A stretch of DNA of 64,000 nt from Phormidesmis priestleyi BC1401 (lineage in GTDB: Bacteria > Cyanobacteriota > Cyanobacteriia > Leptolyngbyales > Leptolyngbyaceae). The notes beneath the pieces are model-generated. The model worked only from the letters and a program-made list of their open reading frames with translations. It ran no database searches and had not been told where the DNA came from. Of this stretch, positions 24,554-34,502 are shown in pieces; the stretch's first letter is position 1; the number at the start of each line of letters is the position of its first letter. The position numbers and the translations under genes were made by a program. The stretch is from contig NZ_LXYR01000013.1 in NCBI RefSeq assembly GCF_001650195.1, forward strand, positions 1 to 64,000. Reading direction: 5' to 3'.

Positions 24554-25153
24554 ATGGCAACGAAGTCTGTAGCGTTTATGTCCAAATGGTTGAAACCGAT
24601 GCTCCAATTCCCTCGTCGTAGCAAAATCAACGCCTCTAAACTCCGCAAGCGCCGACGTTCTCCGATCGTGCTGGTCTTGCTGCTGTTGGGCTGGAGCCTA
24701 TGTTTAGGATTGGGGTTAGCACAGGCGATCGAAGCTCCGAAACCCTCAGCCGTGGTGGGCACCGTGGATGTGGTGCCCGATCGCTATAAGCTTGGACAAG
24801 AGCTTTATCTAGAAAACTGTGCAACCTGCCATATTGGGGTGCCTCCAGCGGTTTTGCCGTCTCAAACTTGGCTTAATTTGCTCCAAGACTCACAGCATTA
24901 TGGCGTTGAGATCACGCCCCTCATTGACCCTCCGCGTTACCTAGTGTGGAACTATCTGCAAACCTTCTCTCGCCAGGTCGCAGCAGATGAAAAAATCCCT
25001 TACCGCGTGTCTGAGTCTCAATATTTCAAAGTGCTGCACCCCAAAGTAGAGTTACCCCGTAAGTTAAATCTTTCGAGTTGTGTCACCTGTCACCCTGGGG
25101 CGAGTCAATTTAACTTCCGCAGTCTGACGGCTGAATGGGAGAATTCTCCTTAA
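24554..25153 (+). CDS. Diheme cytochrome c, membrane-anchored or exported
   Basis: A 199-residue protein. A basic N-terminus (RKRRRSP) is followed by a hydrophobic helix IVLVLLLLGWSLCLGLGLAQA, an uncleaved anchor or signal peptide. Two covalent heme sites are visible: C89-ATCH93 and C176-VTCH180. The segment between them includes LPSQTWLNLLQDSQHYGVEI and QYFKVLHPKVELPRKLNLS. The second site sits 20 residues from the end. This pattern matches cyanobacterial diheme cytochromes of unassigned function, probably facing the lumen or periplasm in electron transfer. An alternative ATG lies at 24578. It is co-oriented with secA, 214 bp downstream. Confidence 0.82.
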   Translation: MATKSVAFMSKWLKPMLQFPRRSKINASKLRKRRRSPIVLVLLLLGWSLCLGLGLAQAIEAPKPSAVVGTVDVVPDRYKLGQELYLENCATCHIGVPPAVLPSQTWLNLLQDSQHYGVEITPLIDPPRYLVWNYLQTFSRQVAADEKIPYRVSESQYFKVLHPKVELPRKLNLSSCVTCHPGASQFNFRSLTAEWENSP

Positions 25154-25203
25154 AAAAGGAGATGGGAGGCGTTTCAAACTGAGGCAGAGGCTGTAGATTG
25201 TTT

Positions 25204-25219
25204 GTACGATCGAAAGTAC
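25204..25219. promoter_or_regulatory. GTAC-N8-GTAC inverted repeat upstream of secA
   Basis: Two GTAC tetramers spaced by 8 bases, within TTTGTACGATCGAAAGTACG, lie 149-164 bp before the secA ATG and 51 bp after the cytochrome stop. It is not a standard NtcA site (GTA-N8-TAC), since the GTA to TAC spacing is 10. It may be a regulator site or chance. Confidence 0.25.
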
Positions 25220-25367
25220 GGGTTTCCCCTTTACTCCTCACCCTTCACCCGTTCTCTCAGAGTGATAGGATTGACATACGCTAAATTTGCTGGCTTTGCA
25301 GTGGCTTGATGCTCACTCAAACGGCTAAAAATCCCAAAAGTTTCAAAAACGTCTTATCCCTCCTGAC

Positions 25368-28172
25368 ATGCTTAAAACTCTGCTGGGCGACCCCAACGCA
25401 CGAAAGCTCAAAAAATATCAACCCTACATCACTGAGATCAAACTCTTAGAAGATGAAATCCAGGCACTCTCAGACGAGGCGTTGACCGCAAAAACCACAG
25501 AATTTAGGCAACGGCTTGCCAAGGCAAAAAACGACAACGAGCAGAAGCAAATTCTAGATGATTTGCTGCCCGAAGCGTTTGCGGTCGTGCGAGAAGCGAG
25601 TCGCCGCGTGCTAGGAATGCGTCACTTTGATGTGCAGCTTTTGGGTGGCATGGTGCTCAACAATGGTCAAATCGCCGAGATGAAAACGGGAGAGGGCAAA
25701 ACCCTCGTTTCGACGCTGCCTGCCTACCTGAATGCGCTCTCAGGGAAGGGCGTTCACGTCGTCACGGTTAATGATTATCTCGCGCGACGCGATGCCGAAT
25801 GGATGGGTCAAGTTCACCGCTTTTTGGGCTTAAGCGTCGGGCTGATTCAGCAAAACATGAGTCCTGCTGAACGTCAGAAGAACTACGCCTGTGACATCAC
25901 CTACGCGACGAACAGTGAGCTAGGGTTCGACTACCTGCGCGACAATATGGCAACCTCAATGGAAGAGGTCGTGCAGCGTCCATTTAACTACTGTGTGATT
26001 GACGAAGTAGACTCGGTGCTGATTGATGAAGCCCGAACTCCGTTAATTATTTCGGGGCAGGTTGAGCGACCGACTGAGAAATATTTGCAAGCCTCGACGA
26101 TCGCCAGTGCACTCAAACCCGATGAACACTACGAGGTAGATGAAAAACAGCGCAATATTCTGCTGACTGATGAGGGCTTCATCGAAGCCGAGAACCTTCT
26201 AGAAGTCAAGGATCTGTTTAACCCAGAAGACCCGTGGGCGCACTATGTTTTCAACGCGATTAAAGGCAAAGAACTGTTTATCAAAGACGTAAACTACATC
26301 GTTCGCAACGACGAAGTGGTGATTGTCGATGAGTTTACGGGTCGGGTGATGCCGGGTCGTCGCTGGAGTGATGGCTTGCACCAGGCGATCGAGGCTAAAG
26401 AACACGTCGAGATCCAAAACGAGACGCAAACACTGGCGACGATTACCTACCAAAACTTCTTCCTGCTCTATCCCAAACTTGCCGGAATGACGGGCACCGC
26501 CAAGACTGAAGAAGCTGAGTTTGAGAAAATTTACAAGCTCGAAGTCACGATTATCCCAACGAACCGCACGACCAAGCGGAGAGACGTATCGGACGTAGTG
26601 TATAAAGCCGAAGACGCTAAGTGGAACGCGATCGCCGAAGAGTGTGCTGAGATGCACCGCGATGGTCGTCCGGTTTTAGTCGGCACCACGAGCGTTGAGA
26701 AGTCAGAACTGCTCTCAGGCTTGCTGGCAGATCAGGGCGTTCCTCACAACTTGCTGAACGCAAAACCAGAAAACGTCGAGCGAGAGTCTGAGATTATCGC
26801 CCAAGCCGGACGGAAGGGCAAAGTCACGATCGCCACCAACATGGCAGGGCGCGGCACTGACATTATTCTCGGCGGCAACTCCGACTATATGGCGCGGCTG
26901 AAGATTCGTGAATATTTTATGCCCAAAATCGTCCAGCCCGAAGATGAAGATCAGTTCGGCGGCAGAGGCTTTGGCGATGCGCGCGGCGGCGGACAGGGCT
27001 TTGGCGCGGGTCAAAAGATCAAGACTTGGAAGGTCAAATCTGACATCTATCCCACCAATTTGTCTCGTGAAACTGAGCAACTGCTCAAAGATGCCGTTAC
27101 TACCGCCGTCAGGCAATATGGCGAACGCAGCCTGCCCGAATTGGAAGCAGAAGACAAGATCGCAACGGCGGCAGAAAAAGCGCCAACCAGCGATCCGGTG
27201 ATTCAACAACTGCGAGAAGTCTATCGGCTGATTCGTCAAGAATACGATGAGTTTACCGAGCGCGAACATGAAGAAGTCGTTGGCTTCGGAGGCTTACACG
27301 TCATCGGCACCGAGCGTCACGAGTCACGCCGCATCGACAACCAACTGCGCGGACGGGCAGGGCGACAAGGCGACCCCGGTTCGACAAAATTCTTCCTCAG
27401 TCTGCAAGATAACCTGCTGCGGATTTTTGGCGGCGATCGAGTCGCAGGCTTAATGAATGCCTTTCGGGTTGAAGAAGATATGCCGATCGAGTCCGGGATG
27501 TTGACCCGATCGCTCGAAGGTGCTCAAAAGAAAGTTGAGACCTATTACTACGACATTCGCAAGCAGGTGTTTGAGTATGACGAAGTGATGAATAATCAGC
27601 GTCGTGCCATTTACGCCGAGCGTCGTCGAGTGCTAGAGGGGCAAGACCTCAAAGAGCAGGTCGTCAAATATGCCGAGCAAACAATGGATGACATTGTGGC
27701 GGCTTACATCAACGTTGATCTGCCGCCCGAAGAGTGGGAACTCGACAAGCTAGTGGGCAAGGTCAAAGAGTTTGTCTATCTGCTGGCTGACCTGGAGCCA
27801 AATCAGTTAGAAGACATGACGATCGGAGAAATCAAAACCTTCCTGCATGAACAGGCACGAATTGCTTACGACTTGAAGGAAGCCGAGGTCGACCAACTCC
27901 AACCTGGCTTAATGCGTCAAGCCGAACGCTTCTTCATTCTCAACCGCATTGATACGCTTTGGAGGGAACACCTTCAGCAAATGGATGCGCTGCGTGAGTC
28001 GGTTGGTCTGCGGGGCTATGGACAGAAAGATCCGCTGATCGAATATAAGAGCGAAGGCTATGAACTGTTCTTGGAAATGATGATCAACATCCGTCGAGAC
28101 GTTGTGTACTCGCTGTTCCAGTTCCAGCCGCAAGCGCAAGCGCAGGTTGAGACCGCTTCTGAAATGATTTAG
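25368..28172 (+). CDS. secA: Preprotein translocase ATPase SecA
   Basis: A 934-residue motor protein that drives preproteins through SecYEG in plasma and thylakoid membranes. The start [19 protein letters not shown] is standard. Nucleotide-binding domain 1 holds [11 protein letters not shown] (Walker A), [15 protein letters not shown] and Walker [37 protein letters not shown] and QGDPGS mark domain 2. A Gly-rich insertion ([19 protein letters not shown]) near residue 530 is common in cyanobacteria. The helical scaffold ends [20 protein letters not shown]. The zinc-binding tail of many proteobacterial SecA proteins is absent, as is usual here. A hairpin with T run follows the gene. Confidence 0.97.
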   Translation: MLKTLLGDPNARKLKKYQPYITEIKLLEDEIQALSDEALTAKTTEFRQRLAKAKNDNEQKQILDDLLPEAFAVVREASRRVLGMRHFDVQLLGGMVLNNGQIAEMKTGEGKTLVSTLPAYLNALSGKGVHVVTVNDYLARRDAEWMGQVHRFLGLSVGLIQQNMSPAERQKNYACDITYATNSELGFDYLRDNMATSMEEVVQRPFNYCVIDEVDSVLIDEARTPLIISGQVERPTEKYLQASTIASALKPDEHYEVDEKQRNILLTDEGFIEAENLLEVKDLFNPEDPWAHYVFNAIKGKELFIKDVNYIVRNDEVVIVDEFTGRVMPGRRWSDGLHQAIEAKEHVEIQNETQTLATITYQNFFLLYPKLAGMTGTAKTEEAEFEKIYKLEVTIIPTNRTTKRRDVSDVVYKAEDAKWNAIAEECAEMHRDGRPVLVGTTSVEKSELLSGLLADQGVPHNLLNAKPENVERESEIIAQAGRKGKVTIATNMAGRGTDIILGGNSDYMARLKIREYFMPKIVQPEDEDQFGGRGFGDARGGGQGFGAGQKIKTWKVKSDIYPTNLSRETEQLLKDAVTTAVRQYGERSLPELEAEDKIATAAEKAPTSDPVIQQLREVYRLIRQEYDEFTEREHEEVVGFGGLHVIGTERHESRRIDNQLRGRAGRQGDPGSTKFFLSLQDNLLRIFGGDRVAGLMNAFRVEEDMPIESGMLTRSLEGAQKKVETYYYDIRKQVFEYDEVMNNQRRAIYAERRRVLEGQDLKEQVVKYAEQTMDDIVAAYINVDLPPEEWELDKLVGKVKEFVYLLADLEPNQLEDMTIGEIKTFLHEQARIAYDLKEAEVDQLQPGLMRQAERFFILNRIDTLWREHLQQMDALRESVGLRGYGQKDPLIEYKSEGYELFLEMMINIRRDVVYSLFQFQPQAQAQVETASEMI

Positions 28173-28197
28173 AGGGTTCCAAGCAGAATTAGTTATA

Positions 28198-28235
28198 CGG
28201 GGTGGGCAAAAATGTCTGCCCCATTTTTATATTCA
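28198..28235 (+). terminator. Probable secA terminator
   Basis: A G-rich segment GGGGTGGGCA pairs imperfectly with TGTCTGCCCC across a short A-rich loop and is followed by ATTTTTAT. It lies about 26 bp past the secA stop. Confidence 0.55.
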
Positions 28236-28289
28236 ATCTACGCCAAGAGCATCATGCCAATTTCATTTTGAATACGGCAAATAACAAAT

Positions 28290-28470
28290 CTACCCAACGC
28301 TGTAGAGACGTTCCGGTGGAACGTCTTGCCGATTTTGCCATGACCGATGATGGATCGCATTCAAAAATTGTGCGGTTACCCGATGGCGTGGAGACGGTTC
28401 ACCGAAACGTCTCTACAGCAATTTTGCGACGATCGACGATCTGGTCGCGTTCAAAAATCAAATGGGTGCA
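28290..28470. repeat. Two-hairpin GTAGAGACGTT element after secA
   Basis: The left unit is TGTAGAGACGTTCCGGTGGA plus ACGTCT. A spacer contains GCCATGACCGATGATGGATC and GCATTCAAAAAT. The right unit, GGAGACGGTTCACCGAAACG plus TCTCTACA, is in the opposite sense, followed by GCGTTCAAAAATCAAA. Both units fold into hairpins. The copy at 33537 has the same plan. It is non-coding, despite short open frames across it. Confidence 0.7.
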
Positions 28471-28610
28471 AATCGCGGTTGTTTAGGTCAGGGCATCTTC
28501 GAGGCGAAGAAGATATTAATCAGTCATAAATACTCTCTGTCGATAGAAACTATCAAATAGACTGATGACTTAGGTCTTGTGCAATAAGTTGATCTCATCG
28601 TTAAATAGAG

Positions 28611-29141
28611 ATGTCCAGAGATCGAGACTTTTCTCTTATGCAGAATTCAAATTCATCACCTTCCTGGATCAAGACGCTGAACCGGAGCCATCTGGTTCGA
28701 GCGTTAGAAACCGTTCAGGATGGAATTGTCATCTCGCTGTGCATCGGACTGTTTTGCGTCATGGTGATTCAGCTTAGAGAGATGTTTATTTCTCTGCTGC
28801 CTCCTCTCAACTTTCGAGAAGTCACCGCAGACATTTTGTTTTCGCTGATTTTGGTTGAGCTATTTCGACTGCTGATTATTTATCTGCAAGAACAGCGAGT
28901 CTCGATCGGTGTTGCGGTCGAAGTAGCGATCGTCTCTGTGTTGCGAGAAGTGATCGTGCGTGGAGTCTTAGAAGTCGAATGGACTCAAGTATTGGCGACC
29001 TGTGCGTTTTTGCTAGTGATGGCAGTGTTGCTCATCGTGCGCGTCTGGCTTCCGCCCACCTTTAGCGGTGTTGACCCCGAACGACGAATTACTGAAAACT
29101 ATCAGGTCAATAAAGAAAAAATCACGATGAACGGGCATTAG
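28611..29141 (+). CDS. PsiE-family phosphate-starvation-inducible membrane protein
   Basis: A 176-residue integral membrane protein with four predicted helices: GIVISLCIGLFCVMVIQL, ADILFSLILVELFRLLIIYL, the segment VAVEVAIVSVLREVIVRG and VLATCAFLLVMAVLLIVRVW. The LVELFRLL...Y and LREVI patterns match the PsiE domain. The family is named for E. coli PsiE, which is induced by phosphate starvation, but its biochemical role is unknown. Alternative start: ATG at 28638. It lies after the secA repeat and is followed by another membrane protein gene on the same strand 96 bp away. Confidence 0.8.
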   Translation: MSRDRDFSLMQNSNSSPSWIKTLNRSHLVRALETVQDGIVISLCIGLFCVMVIQLREMFISLLPPLNFREVTADILFSLILVELFRLLIIYLQEQRVSIGVAVEVAIVSVLREVIVRGVLEVEWTQVLATCAFLLVMAVLLIVRVWLPPTFSGVDPERRITENYQVNKEKITMNGH

Positions 29142-29237
29142 TCACGCAAACGGGTGAGTAGATCCATCTGTTTTCATTTTTGCGGCTCTCTGTAGACTGG
29201 TGGGCTATATTAGATTGCTGATCGGGTTTTACCTGTA

Positions 29238-30551
29238 ATGAACTTCAGCTTCCTACTTTCTGCTGGTTTTTATTTAATTGTTTGCTCGATCGGAACTCTA
29301 GCTATGTTCCATCCCACGATTTTTAGTGGGTTTTCTAGAATGCAAAGCTATCCTGCCGACAGCCGATTAAATAATTACATTTTAGAGCATTCTTTTCAGT
29401 TTATTTTTAACCCAAATTACCCAAAAGATTTTTGGTCAGCGACCTTTTTCTATCCCCTAAAAAATACGATCGCGCTGACAGAAAATCTGCTAGGAACCAG
29501 TCCGCTCTACTGGCTATTTAGACTCTTTAATTCCCCTGAGACATCCTTTCAAGTTTGGACGATCGCCGTTACGATTCTGAATTTTTTCTCTCTAGTTTTT
29601 CTGTTACGTCAGTTAAAAGTAAATCCAATTCTCTCGGCATTGGGCGGCTTTGTCTTCGCTTTTGGGATGCCCAGAATCGGACAGCTTAACCACGAACAGT
29701 TACTCGTGCAGTTTTGGACTTCGATCGCGTTTCTGTTTCTATGGAATTTTTTTCGCCGCCCGATGATCCGATCACTTGGACTATTTTCTCTATTCATTTA
29801 CCTACAGGTGCTTTCAGGAATTTATTTAGGCTGGCTATTCCTATTCAGCGTGTTGATAATGATTCCGGTCAGCCTTTACTTTGACCCGTTTTCAAGACTT
29901 CGCTTATTCAAGTTCGTTAAACAATATTGGAAGGCTTGTTTAGGCACTTTTTTAGTGTGGTTATTATTCGCAGTTTTACTATTTTTGCCGTATCTAAAAG
30001 TTAGTCATACTTTCGGAGTTCGCTCGTTTGCAGAAGTGGCAACAATGCTGCCTCGCTTGTCTTCCTGGTTTTTTCCTCCTGCCGGAACTCTGTGGGATTT
30101 TCTCCGACCTGAAATTCCTGAAGACCTGCCAATGCCGTGGGAGCATCAGCTATTTATCGGGATAATATTCAGTCTATTAACGGGATTCTCTGTCTACTGT
30201 TTGCGCTTTCAAGCAAACGCAATTAGTTGTGAACGATCGCTACTGATTAAAGTGTGTCTCACGACTGCGATGTGGATTGGCATGAAATCGAGTGTTCCTG
30301 TGATTAATGGGCGATCGGGTTTTCTACCACAAAATTATCCCAATCCTTACGCGCCGCCCAAAATTGCTGAGTTGATTCAGTGGCTGGGCGATCGCTATCA
30401 AGGAACACTTTGTTTCGTGTCTGATAAAACAGCAACGCCAAGTCTGGGTCTAGAAACAATGCGATCGTCTACGATTTCATCCGATCGCTTTACCCTTTCT
30501 AGAATTAATTTGCCCGTTCCAAAACCAGCTAAATTAAAAATTGGGCTGTGA
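29238..30551 (+). CDS. Multispanning membrane protein, probably shortened by an internal deletion
   Basis: A 437-residue protein with about eight membrane helices in the first 330 residues. An early loop PADSRLNNYILEHSFQF has the acidic residues and layout of GT-C/PMT-like membrane proteins. From about 340 the sequence changes abruptly to a periplasmic tail, AMWIGMKSSVPVINGRSGFL and PQNYPNPYAPPKIAELI. Similar large membrane proteins normally carry further helices between these parts. I infer an in-frame internal deletion near residue 335-345. The gene is visibly more A+T-rich than its neighbours, suggesting transfer or relaxed selection. Function unknown. An undetected glycosyltransferase role is possible. 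Confidence 0.6.
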   Translation: MNFSFLLSAGFYLIVCSIGTLAMFHPTIFSGFSRMQSYPADSRLNNYILEHSFQFIFNPNYPKDFWSATFFYPLKNTIALTENLLGTSPLYWLFRLFNSPETSFQVWTIAVTILNFFSLVFLLRQLKVNPILSALGGFVFAFGMPRIGQLNHEQLLVQFWTSIAFLFLWNFFRRPMIRSLGLFSLFIYLQVLSGIYLGWLFLFSVLIMIPVSLYFDPFSRLRLFKFVKQYWKACLGTFLVWLLFAVLLFLPYLKVSHTFGVRSFAEVATMLPRLSSWFFPPAGTLWDFLRPEIPEDLPMPWEHQLFIGIIFSLLTGFSVYCLRFQANAISCERSLLIKVCLTTAMWIGMKSSVPVINGRSGFLPQNYPNPYAPPKIAELIQWLGDRYQGTLCFVSDKTATPSLGLETMRSSTISSDRFTLSRINLPVPKPAKLKIGL

Positions 30552-30691
30552 TCTTCCTGAGTTTATCGGTAGGCTGAAGCTTAACCGCTCTTCGCACGAA
30601 AAACGCCCTTCCCTGAGTGCGATACTAGAGACCTTCACGCTTTTGTTGAGCAGCCCAACTCTATTCACCCCCCACAAAGCGATTCTCAGCT

Positions 30692-31672
30692 ATGCCGACC
30701 CTCGATCGCAAACCCATTCTCCTCGATTTTGAAAAGCCTCTCGCAGAGCTAGAATCTCGCATCGGTCAAATTCGTGAACTTGCGGAAGAAAATGACGTAG
30801 ATGTGACGGAGCAGATTCGTCACCTTGAGGCTAAGGCTGTGCAGCTTCGTCAAGAGATTTTTAGCAGTTTATCGGCAGCCCAGCGATTGCAGGTGGCAAG
30901 GCATCCTCGACGACCCAGCACGTTTGACTATATCCAAGCCATCAGCGACGAATGGATGGAGCTGCACGGCGATCGCGGCGGCTATGATGATCCCGCTGTC
31001 GTAGGCGGCGTAGCTCGTCTTGACGGGCGACCTGTGATGATGTTGGGGCAACAAAAGGGGCGCGACACCAAAGACAACATTACGCGCAACTTTGGCATGG
31101 CATCGCCAAGCGGATACCGAAAAGCGATGCGGCTGATGGAACACGCCAACCGCTTCTCAATGCCTATCTTGACGTTTATCGACACCCCTGGAGCCTATGC
31201 AGGGCTGAGTGCCGAAGAACTTGGACAAGGCGAAGCGATCGCTTACAACCTGCGAGAAATGTTTCGGCTTGATGTGCCGATTATCTGCACGGTGATTGGC
31301 GAAGGCGGCTCTGGCGGAGCGTTGGGGATTGGGGTGGGCGATCGCTTGATGATGTTTGAACATTCAGTCTATACAGTTGCCACGCCTGAAGCCTGTGCTG
31401 CGATTCTCTGGCGCGATATGTCAAAAGCTCATCAAGCGGCTGAAGCGCTAAAAATCACCGCTGCCGACTTGAAAGGCTTAGGAATTCTCGACGAACTGCT
31501 CACCGAACCGATCGGAGGTGCCCATTCTGACCCCCTAAAAGCGGCTGAAATTCTCAAAAAAGCGCTTCTCAGAAATCTGAGCGAGTTGGATCAGATGACG
31601 GGTCAACAGCGTCGCGAGCTTCGCTATCAAAAGTTCCGCAGCATTGGCGTGTTTGCCGAAGTGACCGCTTAG
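30692..31672 (+). CDS. accA: Acetyl-CoA carboxylase carboxyltransferase subunit alpha
   Basis: A 326-residue carboxyltransferase subunit; with AccD it transfers the carboxyl group from biotin to acetyl-CoA, giving malonyl-CoA for fatty acid synthesis. The N-terminal helix [18 protein letters not shown] is standard. The crotonase-like core contains [53 protein letters not shown] and the oxyanion loop [15 protein letters not shown]. The length is complete. accB, accC and accD are elsewhere, as usual in cyanobacteria. The preceding gap is 140 bp without a recognisable site. Confidence 0.96.
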   Translation: MPTLDRKPILLDFEKPLAELESRIGQIRELAEENDVDVTEQIRHLEAKAVQLRQEIFSSLSAAQRLQVARHPRRPSTFDYIQAISDEWMELHGDRGGYDDPAVVGGVARLDGRPVMMLGQQKGRDTKDNITRNFGMASPSGYRKAMRLMEHANRFSMPILTFIDTPGAYAGLSAEELGQGEAIAYNLREMFRLDVPIICTVIGEGGSGGALGIGVGDRLMMFEHSVYTVATPEACAAILWRDMSKAHQAAEALKITAADLKGLGILDELLTEPIGGAHSDPLKAAEILKKALLRNLSELDQMTGQQRRELRYQKFRSIGVFAEVTA

Positions 31673-31776
31673 TAACAGAGTGACGCTGAGAGAAAACTTT
31701 CTTTTTGCGTTACTATATCTAAGCGTAATAATTGTTTACAATTCCCTAGGTTCATCGGTCTTCACTAGAACTAACG

Positions 31777-31940
31777 GTTTAGCGCTATTGCGGATTATGA
31801 TCGAGGTGGCAACTGAGTTTTTCAAATAGCTGTAGAAATGCAGTCTTGAGTAACGCCCGGAAAGTTTTTTGTTCATATCTCGTGTCTTGTGGTGCTCCCG
31901 TATCCCGATTCATGCAATGGTTTGCGCCTCCTCCGTAAAC
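31777..31940 (+). ncRNA. Candidate structured RNA (164 nt) between accA and the SDR gene
   Basis: The 334-bp gap after accA has no open frame, but its middle has distal pairing blocks in nested order. GTTTA (31777-31781) pairs with TAAAC (31936-31940), GCGC (31782-31785) with GCGC (31924-31927), and ATTGC (31787-31791) with GCAAT (31914-31918). Asymmetric bulges such as CTCCTCC lie between the blocks. TTGCGT and TAATAAT upstream (31706-31737) resemble a promoter. Size and the long closing stem are 6S-RNA-like, but I cannot confirm the family; the pairing could be chance, or the region could be the SDR leader. Confidence 0.2.
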
Positions 31941-32006
31941 TGGTTGTCTGAAATTAGCGGCTGATGTCTGGAACGCCTGCTCACCTTTGAGTTAACCGAA
32001 TATTGC

Positions 32007-32732
32007 ATGACCCTCAATTTAGAACGACGCGCTTTAATCACGGGCGCGAGCAGCGGAATTGGCAAAGCAACTGCCCTCGCGTTTGCTGAAGCTGGAATTC
32101 ATCTGGCACTGGTGAGCCGCTCTCAACCTCAGCTAGAAGCCGTAGCAGACACTGCACGTCAGTTTGGTGTCAAGGTGCAGACCTATCCGATCGACCTCTC
32201 GATCGTTCAGTCTGTGCGACCTCAAATTGAGGCGATCGCGTCCGAGTTCAGTCCGCTTACGATTCTCGTCAACAATGCTGGCATGGGCTATACAGGCTCT
32301 TTGATGGATATGTCGTTGACCGACTGGCAGCGCGTCATGGATTTGAACGTCACCAGCGTTTTGCAGTGCATTCAGGGGGTGTTGCCGGGAATGCGTGAGC
32401 GAAAGAACGGGACGATTATTAACGTTGCCTCGATCGCTGCGCATCAAACTTTTCCCGACTGGGGCGCTTATTGCGTGAGCAAGTTTGGTTTATTGGCGTT
32501 GTCAAAAACGCTGGCGGCAGAGGAGCGTGCCAACGGCGTTCGGGTAGTTACCGTGTCTCCTGGCTCGGTCAACACGCCCATTTGGGACACTGACACTGTA
32601 AACGCTGACTTCGATCGCTCCCTGATGTTGACTCCCGAAACGGTTGCTCAGTCAATTCTCTATGCAACACTTGTGCCCCATCAAGCCGTCGTCGAAGAAC
32701 TGATTTTAATGCCCAACGCGGGCGCTTTTTAA
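32007..32732 (+). CDS. Short-chain dehydrogenase/reductase
   Basis: A 241-residue classical SDR. The NADP(H)-binding motif [20 protein letters not shown] is at 14-33, followed by VSRSQPQ with an Arg after strand 2 that favours [14 protein letters not shown], the catalytic Ser in [12 protein letters not shown] and Tyr/Lys in YCVSKFG complete the active site. [14 protein letters not shown] follows the usual substrate-loop pattern. The specific alcohol or ketone substrate is unknown. It lies 59 bp upstream of folE on the same strand; sepiapterin-type reductases are SDRs, so a pterin link with folE is conceivable but unproven. Confidence 0.88.
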   Translation: MTLNLERRALITGASSGIGKATALAFAEAGIHLALVSRSQPQLEAVADTARQFGVKVQTYPIDLSIVQSVRPQIEAIASEFSPLTILVNNAGMGYTGSLMDMSLTDWQRVMDLNVTSVLQCIQGVLPGMRERKNGTIINVASIAAHQTFPDWGAYCVSKFGLLALSKTLAAEERANGVRVVTVSPGSVNTPIWDTDTVNADFDRSLMLTPETVAQSILYATLVPHQAVVEELILMPNAGAF

Positions 32733-32791
32733 GCCGCGAGTCGGTTATGGGCGTGGTTTGTTCTTTCGTTCACACACTATCTGGATTCATT

Positions 32792-33493
32792 ATGACTATT
32801 GCTTCCCCAAACGGTTCTAACACGCCTGATTCGTCTTCTAAAACTGCGAAGAGCATGGAGCCGAGACCCGATCGCAACACGCACAACGGGCAAGAAGCCA
32901 AAGTGCCTTGTTCTGCTCAAGTTAGCCAAGATGAAATGATGGAGGCAGTGCGAACGATGCTGCTGGGCGTGGGTGAAGACCCTGAGCGAGAAGGATTGCT
33001 CAAAACGCCAAAACGAGTGGCGGAGGCGATGCGATTCTTGACCAGTGGCTATGACACATCGCTAGAAGATCTCGTCAATGGTGCCATTTTTGATGAAGGG
33101 CACAACGAGATGGTGCTGGTTCGCGATATCAATGCGTTTAGTTTGTGTGAGCATCACATGCTGCCGTTTATGGGTCGAGTGCATGTTGCCTACATCCCAA
33201 ACCAAAAAGTGGTGGGGTTGAGCAAGCTAGCTCGAATTGTCGAGATGTATTCGCGCCGTTTGCAGGTGCAGGAGCGGTTAACTCGTCAAATTGCCGAGGC
33301 GGTGAAAGAGATTTTGGAGCCGAGAGGGGTTGCTGTTGTGATGGAAGCGAGTCACATGTGCATGGTCATGCGCGGGGTGCAAAAGCCAGGTTCCTGGACG
33401 GTTACAAGTGCGATGGTGGGCGTTTTTCAAGAAGATCATAAAACCCGTGAAGAGTTTCTTAATCTGATTCGTCACCAGCCCTCTTTTTGGTAG
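32792..33493 (+). CDS. folE: GTP cyclohydrolase I
   Basis: About 233 residues from ATG 32792 ([10 protein letters not shown]); the frame extends to an ATG at 32747. It converts GTP to 7,8-dihydroneopterin triphosphate, the first step to folate and, in cyanobacteria, to cyanopterin. A variable 50-residue N-terminus is followed by [20 protein letters not shown] and [10 protein letters not shown]. The zinc and active-site block is [20 protein letters not shown], with Cys and His ligands, and the third ligand Cys in [33 protein letters not shown] is the central helix. Length is normal. Confidence 0.95.
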   Translation: MTIASPNGSNTPDSSSKTAKSMEPRPDRNTHNGQEAKVPCSAQVSQDEMMEAVRTMLLGVGEDPEREGLLKTPKRVAEAMRFLTSGYDTSLEDLVNGAIFDEGHNEMVLVRDINAFSLCEHHMLPFMGRVHVAYIPNQKVVGLSKLARIVEMYSRRLQVQERLTRQIAEAVKEILEPRGVAVVMEASHMCMVMRGVQKPGSWTVTSAMVGVFQEDHKTREEFLNLIRHQPSFW

Positions 33494-33536
33494 AAGAATG
33501 ATTATTCGATCGGTGTAAAAATCATCCGAAACATCA

Positions 33537-33716
33537 TGAATTTACCCAATGCTGTAGAGACGTTCCACCGGAACGTCTTTTTTTCCAACGTTGCGATCTA
33601 CCGATAACCGATCGTATTCAAAAATGACGCGGTTACCCGATGTCGTCGAGACGTTCCACCGAAACGTCTCGACCCGATTTTGTCATGACCGATCGCATTC
33701 AAAAATAAAATTGGCA
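33537..33716. repeat. Two-hairpin GTAGAGACGTT element between folE and trpF
   Basis: The left unit is TGTAGAGACGTTCCACCGGA plus ACGTCTTT. The right unit, CGAGACGTTCCACCGAAACG plus TCTCG, is preceded by GCGGTTACCCGATG. Both spacer marks (CCGATCGTATTCAAAAATGA and CATGACCGATCGCATTCAAA) are present. It fills the gap between two convergent genes and ends at the trpF stop codon, so it may serve as a two-way terminator. Confidence 0.7.
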
Positions 33717-34379
33717 CTACAAACTGTCGCGACGGTTTAATCGCTCGAATAACCTTGCAACTTGCTCCAGGTTTTTGTCGCCTGGGGCTTTTTCAACGCC
33801 GCTAGACAGATCAATTCCATCGGGGTCGATGATTTGTAGCGCAGCCAATATATTGTCCGAGTTAAGTCCGCCTGCTAAAAACCAGGGACAACTGGGGCGG
33901 AATCTTTGCAGATTTGACCAATCCAACGTTTCGCCCGTGCCGCCTGGAAGATCGGGATGATAAGCATCAAGTAAAAGGGCATCAACCCAATTTTGATAAA
34001 CGTCTGCCTGACTTAATGCTTCAGGAACCCTAATTCGTAACGCTTTGATGATTTCAACATCGGGAAGCGCGCTCCGCAGTTTGTCACAAAATTCGGGTGA
34101 CTCAGCGCCGTGAAGCTGGACGCTGTTGAGGTGGGCGATCGCGACCGTTTCACAAATTTCTGGCAGCGATGCGTTTAGAAACACCCCCACTCGATCGACG
34201 AGTTTCCCCGTCGTCAACTCTCTCGGTAGCCGATCTACAATGGCGCGAATCTGCTGGGGTGACACATAGCGAGGCGTATTTGCGACACAGATAAACCCCA
34301 ATGCGGTTGCACCAAGGTGAGCGATCGCGTGTCCCTGCTCTGTCTGTGTGATGCCGCAAATTTTGATTCGTAAACTCAT
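33717..34379 (-). CDS. trpF: Phosphoribosylanthranilate isomerase
   Basis: A 220-residue TIM-barrel enzyme that converts N-(5'-phosphoribosyl)anthranilate to the CdRP intermediate in tryptophan synthesis. It begins [13 protein letters not shown], with the catalytic Cys in [23 protein letters not shown], the catalytic Asp region [31 protein letters not shown] and the phosphate-binding end [15 protein letters not shown] follow. All signatures are intact. It stands alone and is divergent from the psaK-like gene. Confidence 0.95.
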   Translation of the reverse strand: MSLRIKICGITQTEQGHAIAHLGATALGFICVANTPRYVSPQQIRAIVDRLPRELTTGKLVDRVGVFLNASLPEICETVAIAHLNSVQLHGAESPEFCDKLRSALPDVEIIKALRIRVPEALSQADVYQNWVDALLLDAYHPDLPGGTGETLDWSNLQRFRPSCPWFLAGGLNSDNILAALQIIDPDGIDLSSGVEKAPGDKNLEQVARLFERLNRRDSL

Positions 34380-34502
34380 TCGTTGATCTTAAGTAAGTTT
34401 AAGTTTTAAATCAGAATCCTCTCAAACTTCAAACCTCGGAACTCAAGAGCCTGTGATCACTGAGCATTTGTGCTTGTTCATTTAGAACTAGGAGAAAAAT
34501 CC

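Noticed and set aside
25204-25219. NtcA site upstream of secA
   Set aside because: GTA to TAC spacing is 10 rather than 8; listed only as an inverted repeat.
25237-25252. Yfr1-type small RNA motif (ACTCCTCAC)
   Set aside because: Matches only nine bases of the core and lacks the two flanking stems and terminator.
26715-27269. 184-residue minus-strand frame
   Set aside because: Antisense to the conserved part of secA.
28202-28486. 94-residue open frame after secA
   Set aside because: Runs across the two-hairpin repeat; translates repeat sequence, not a protein.
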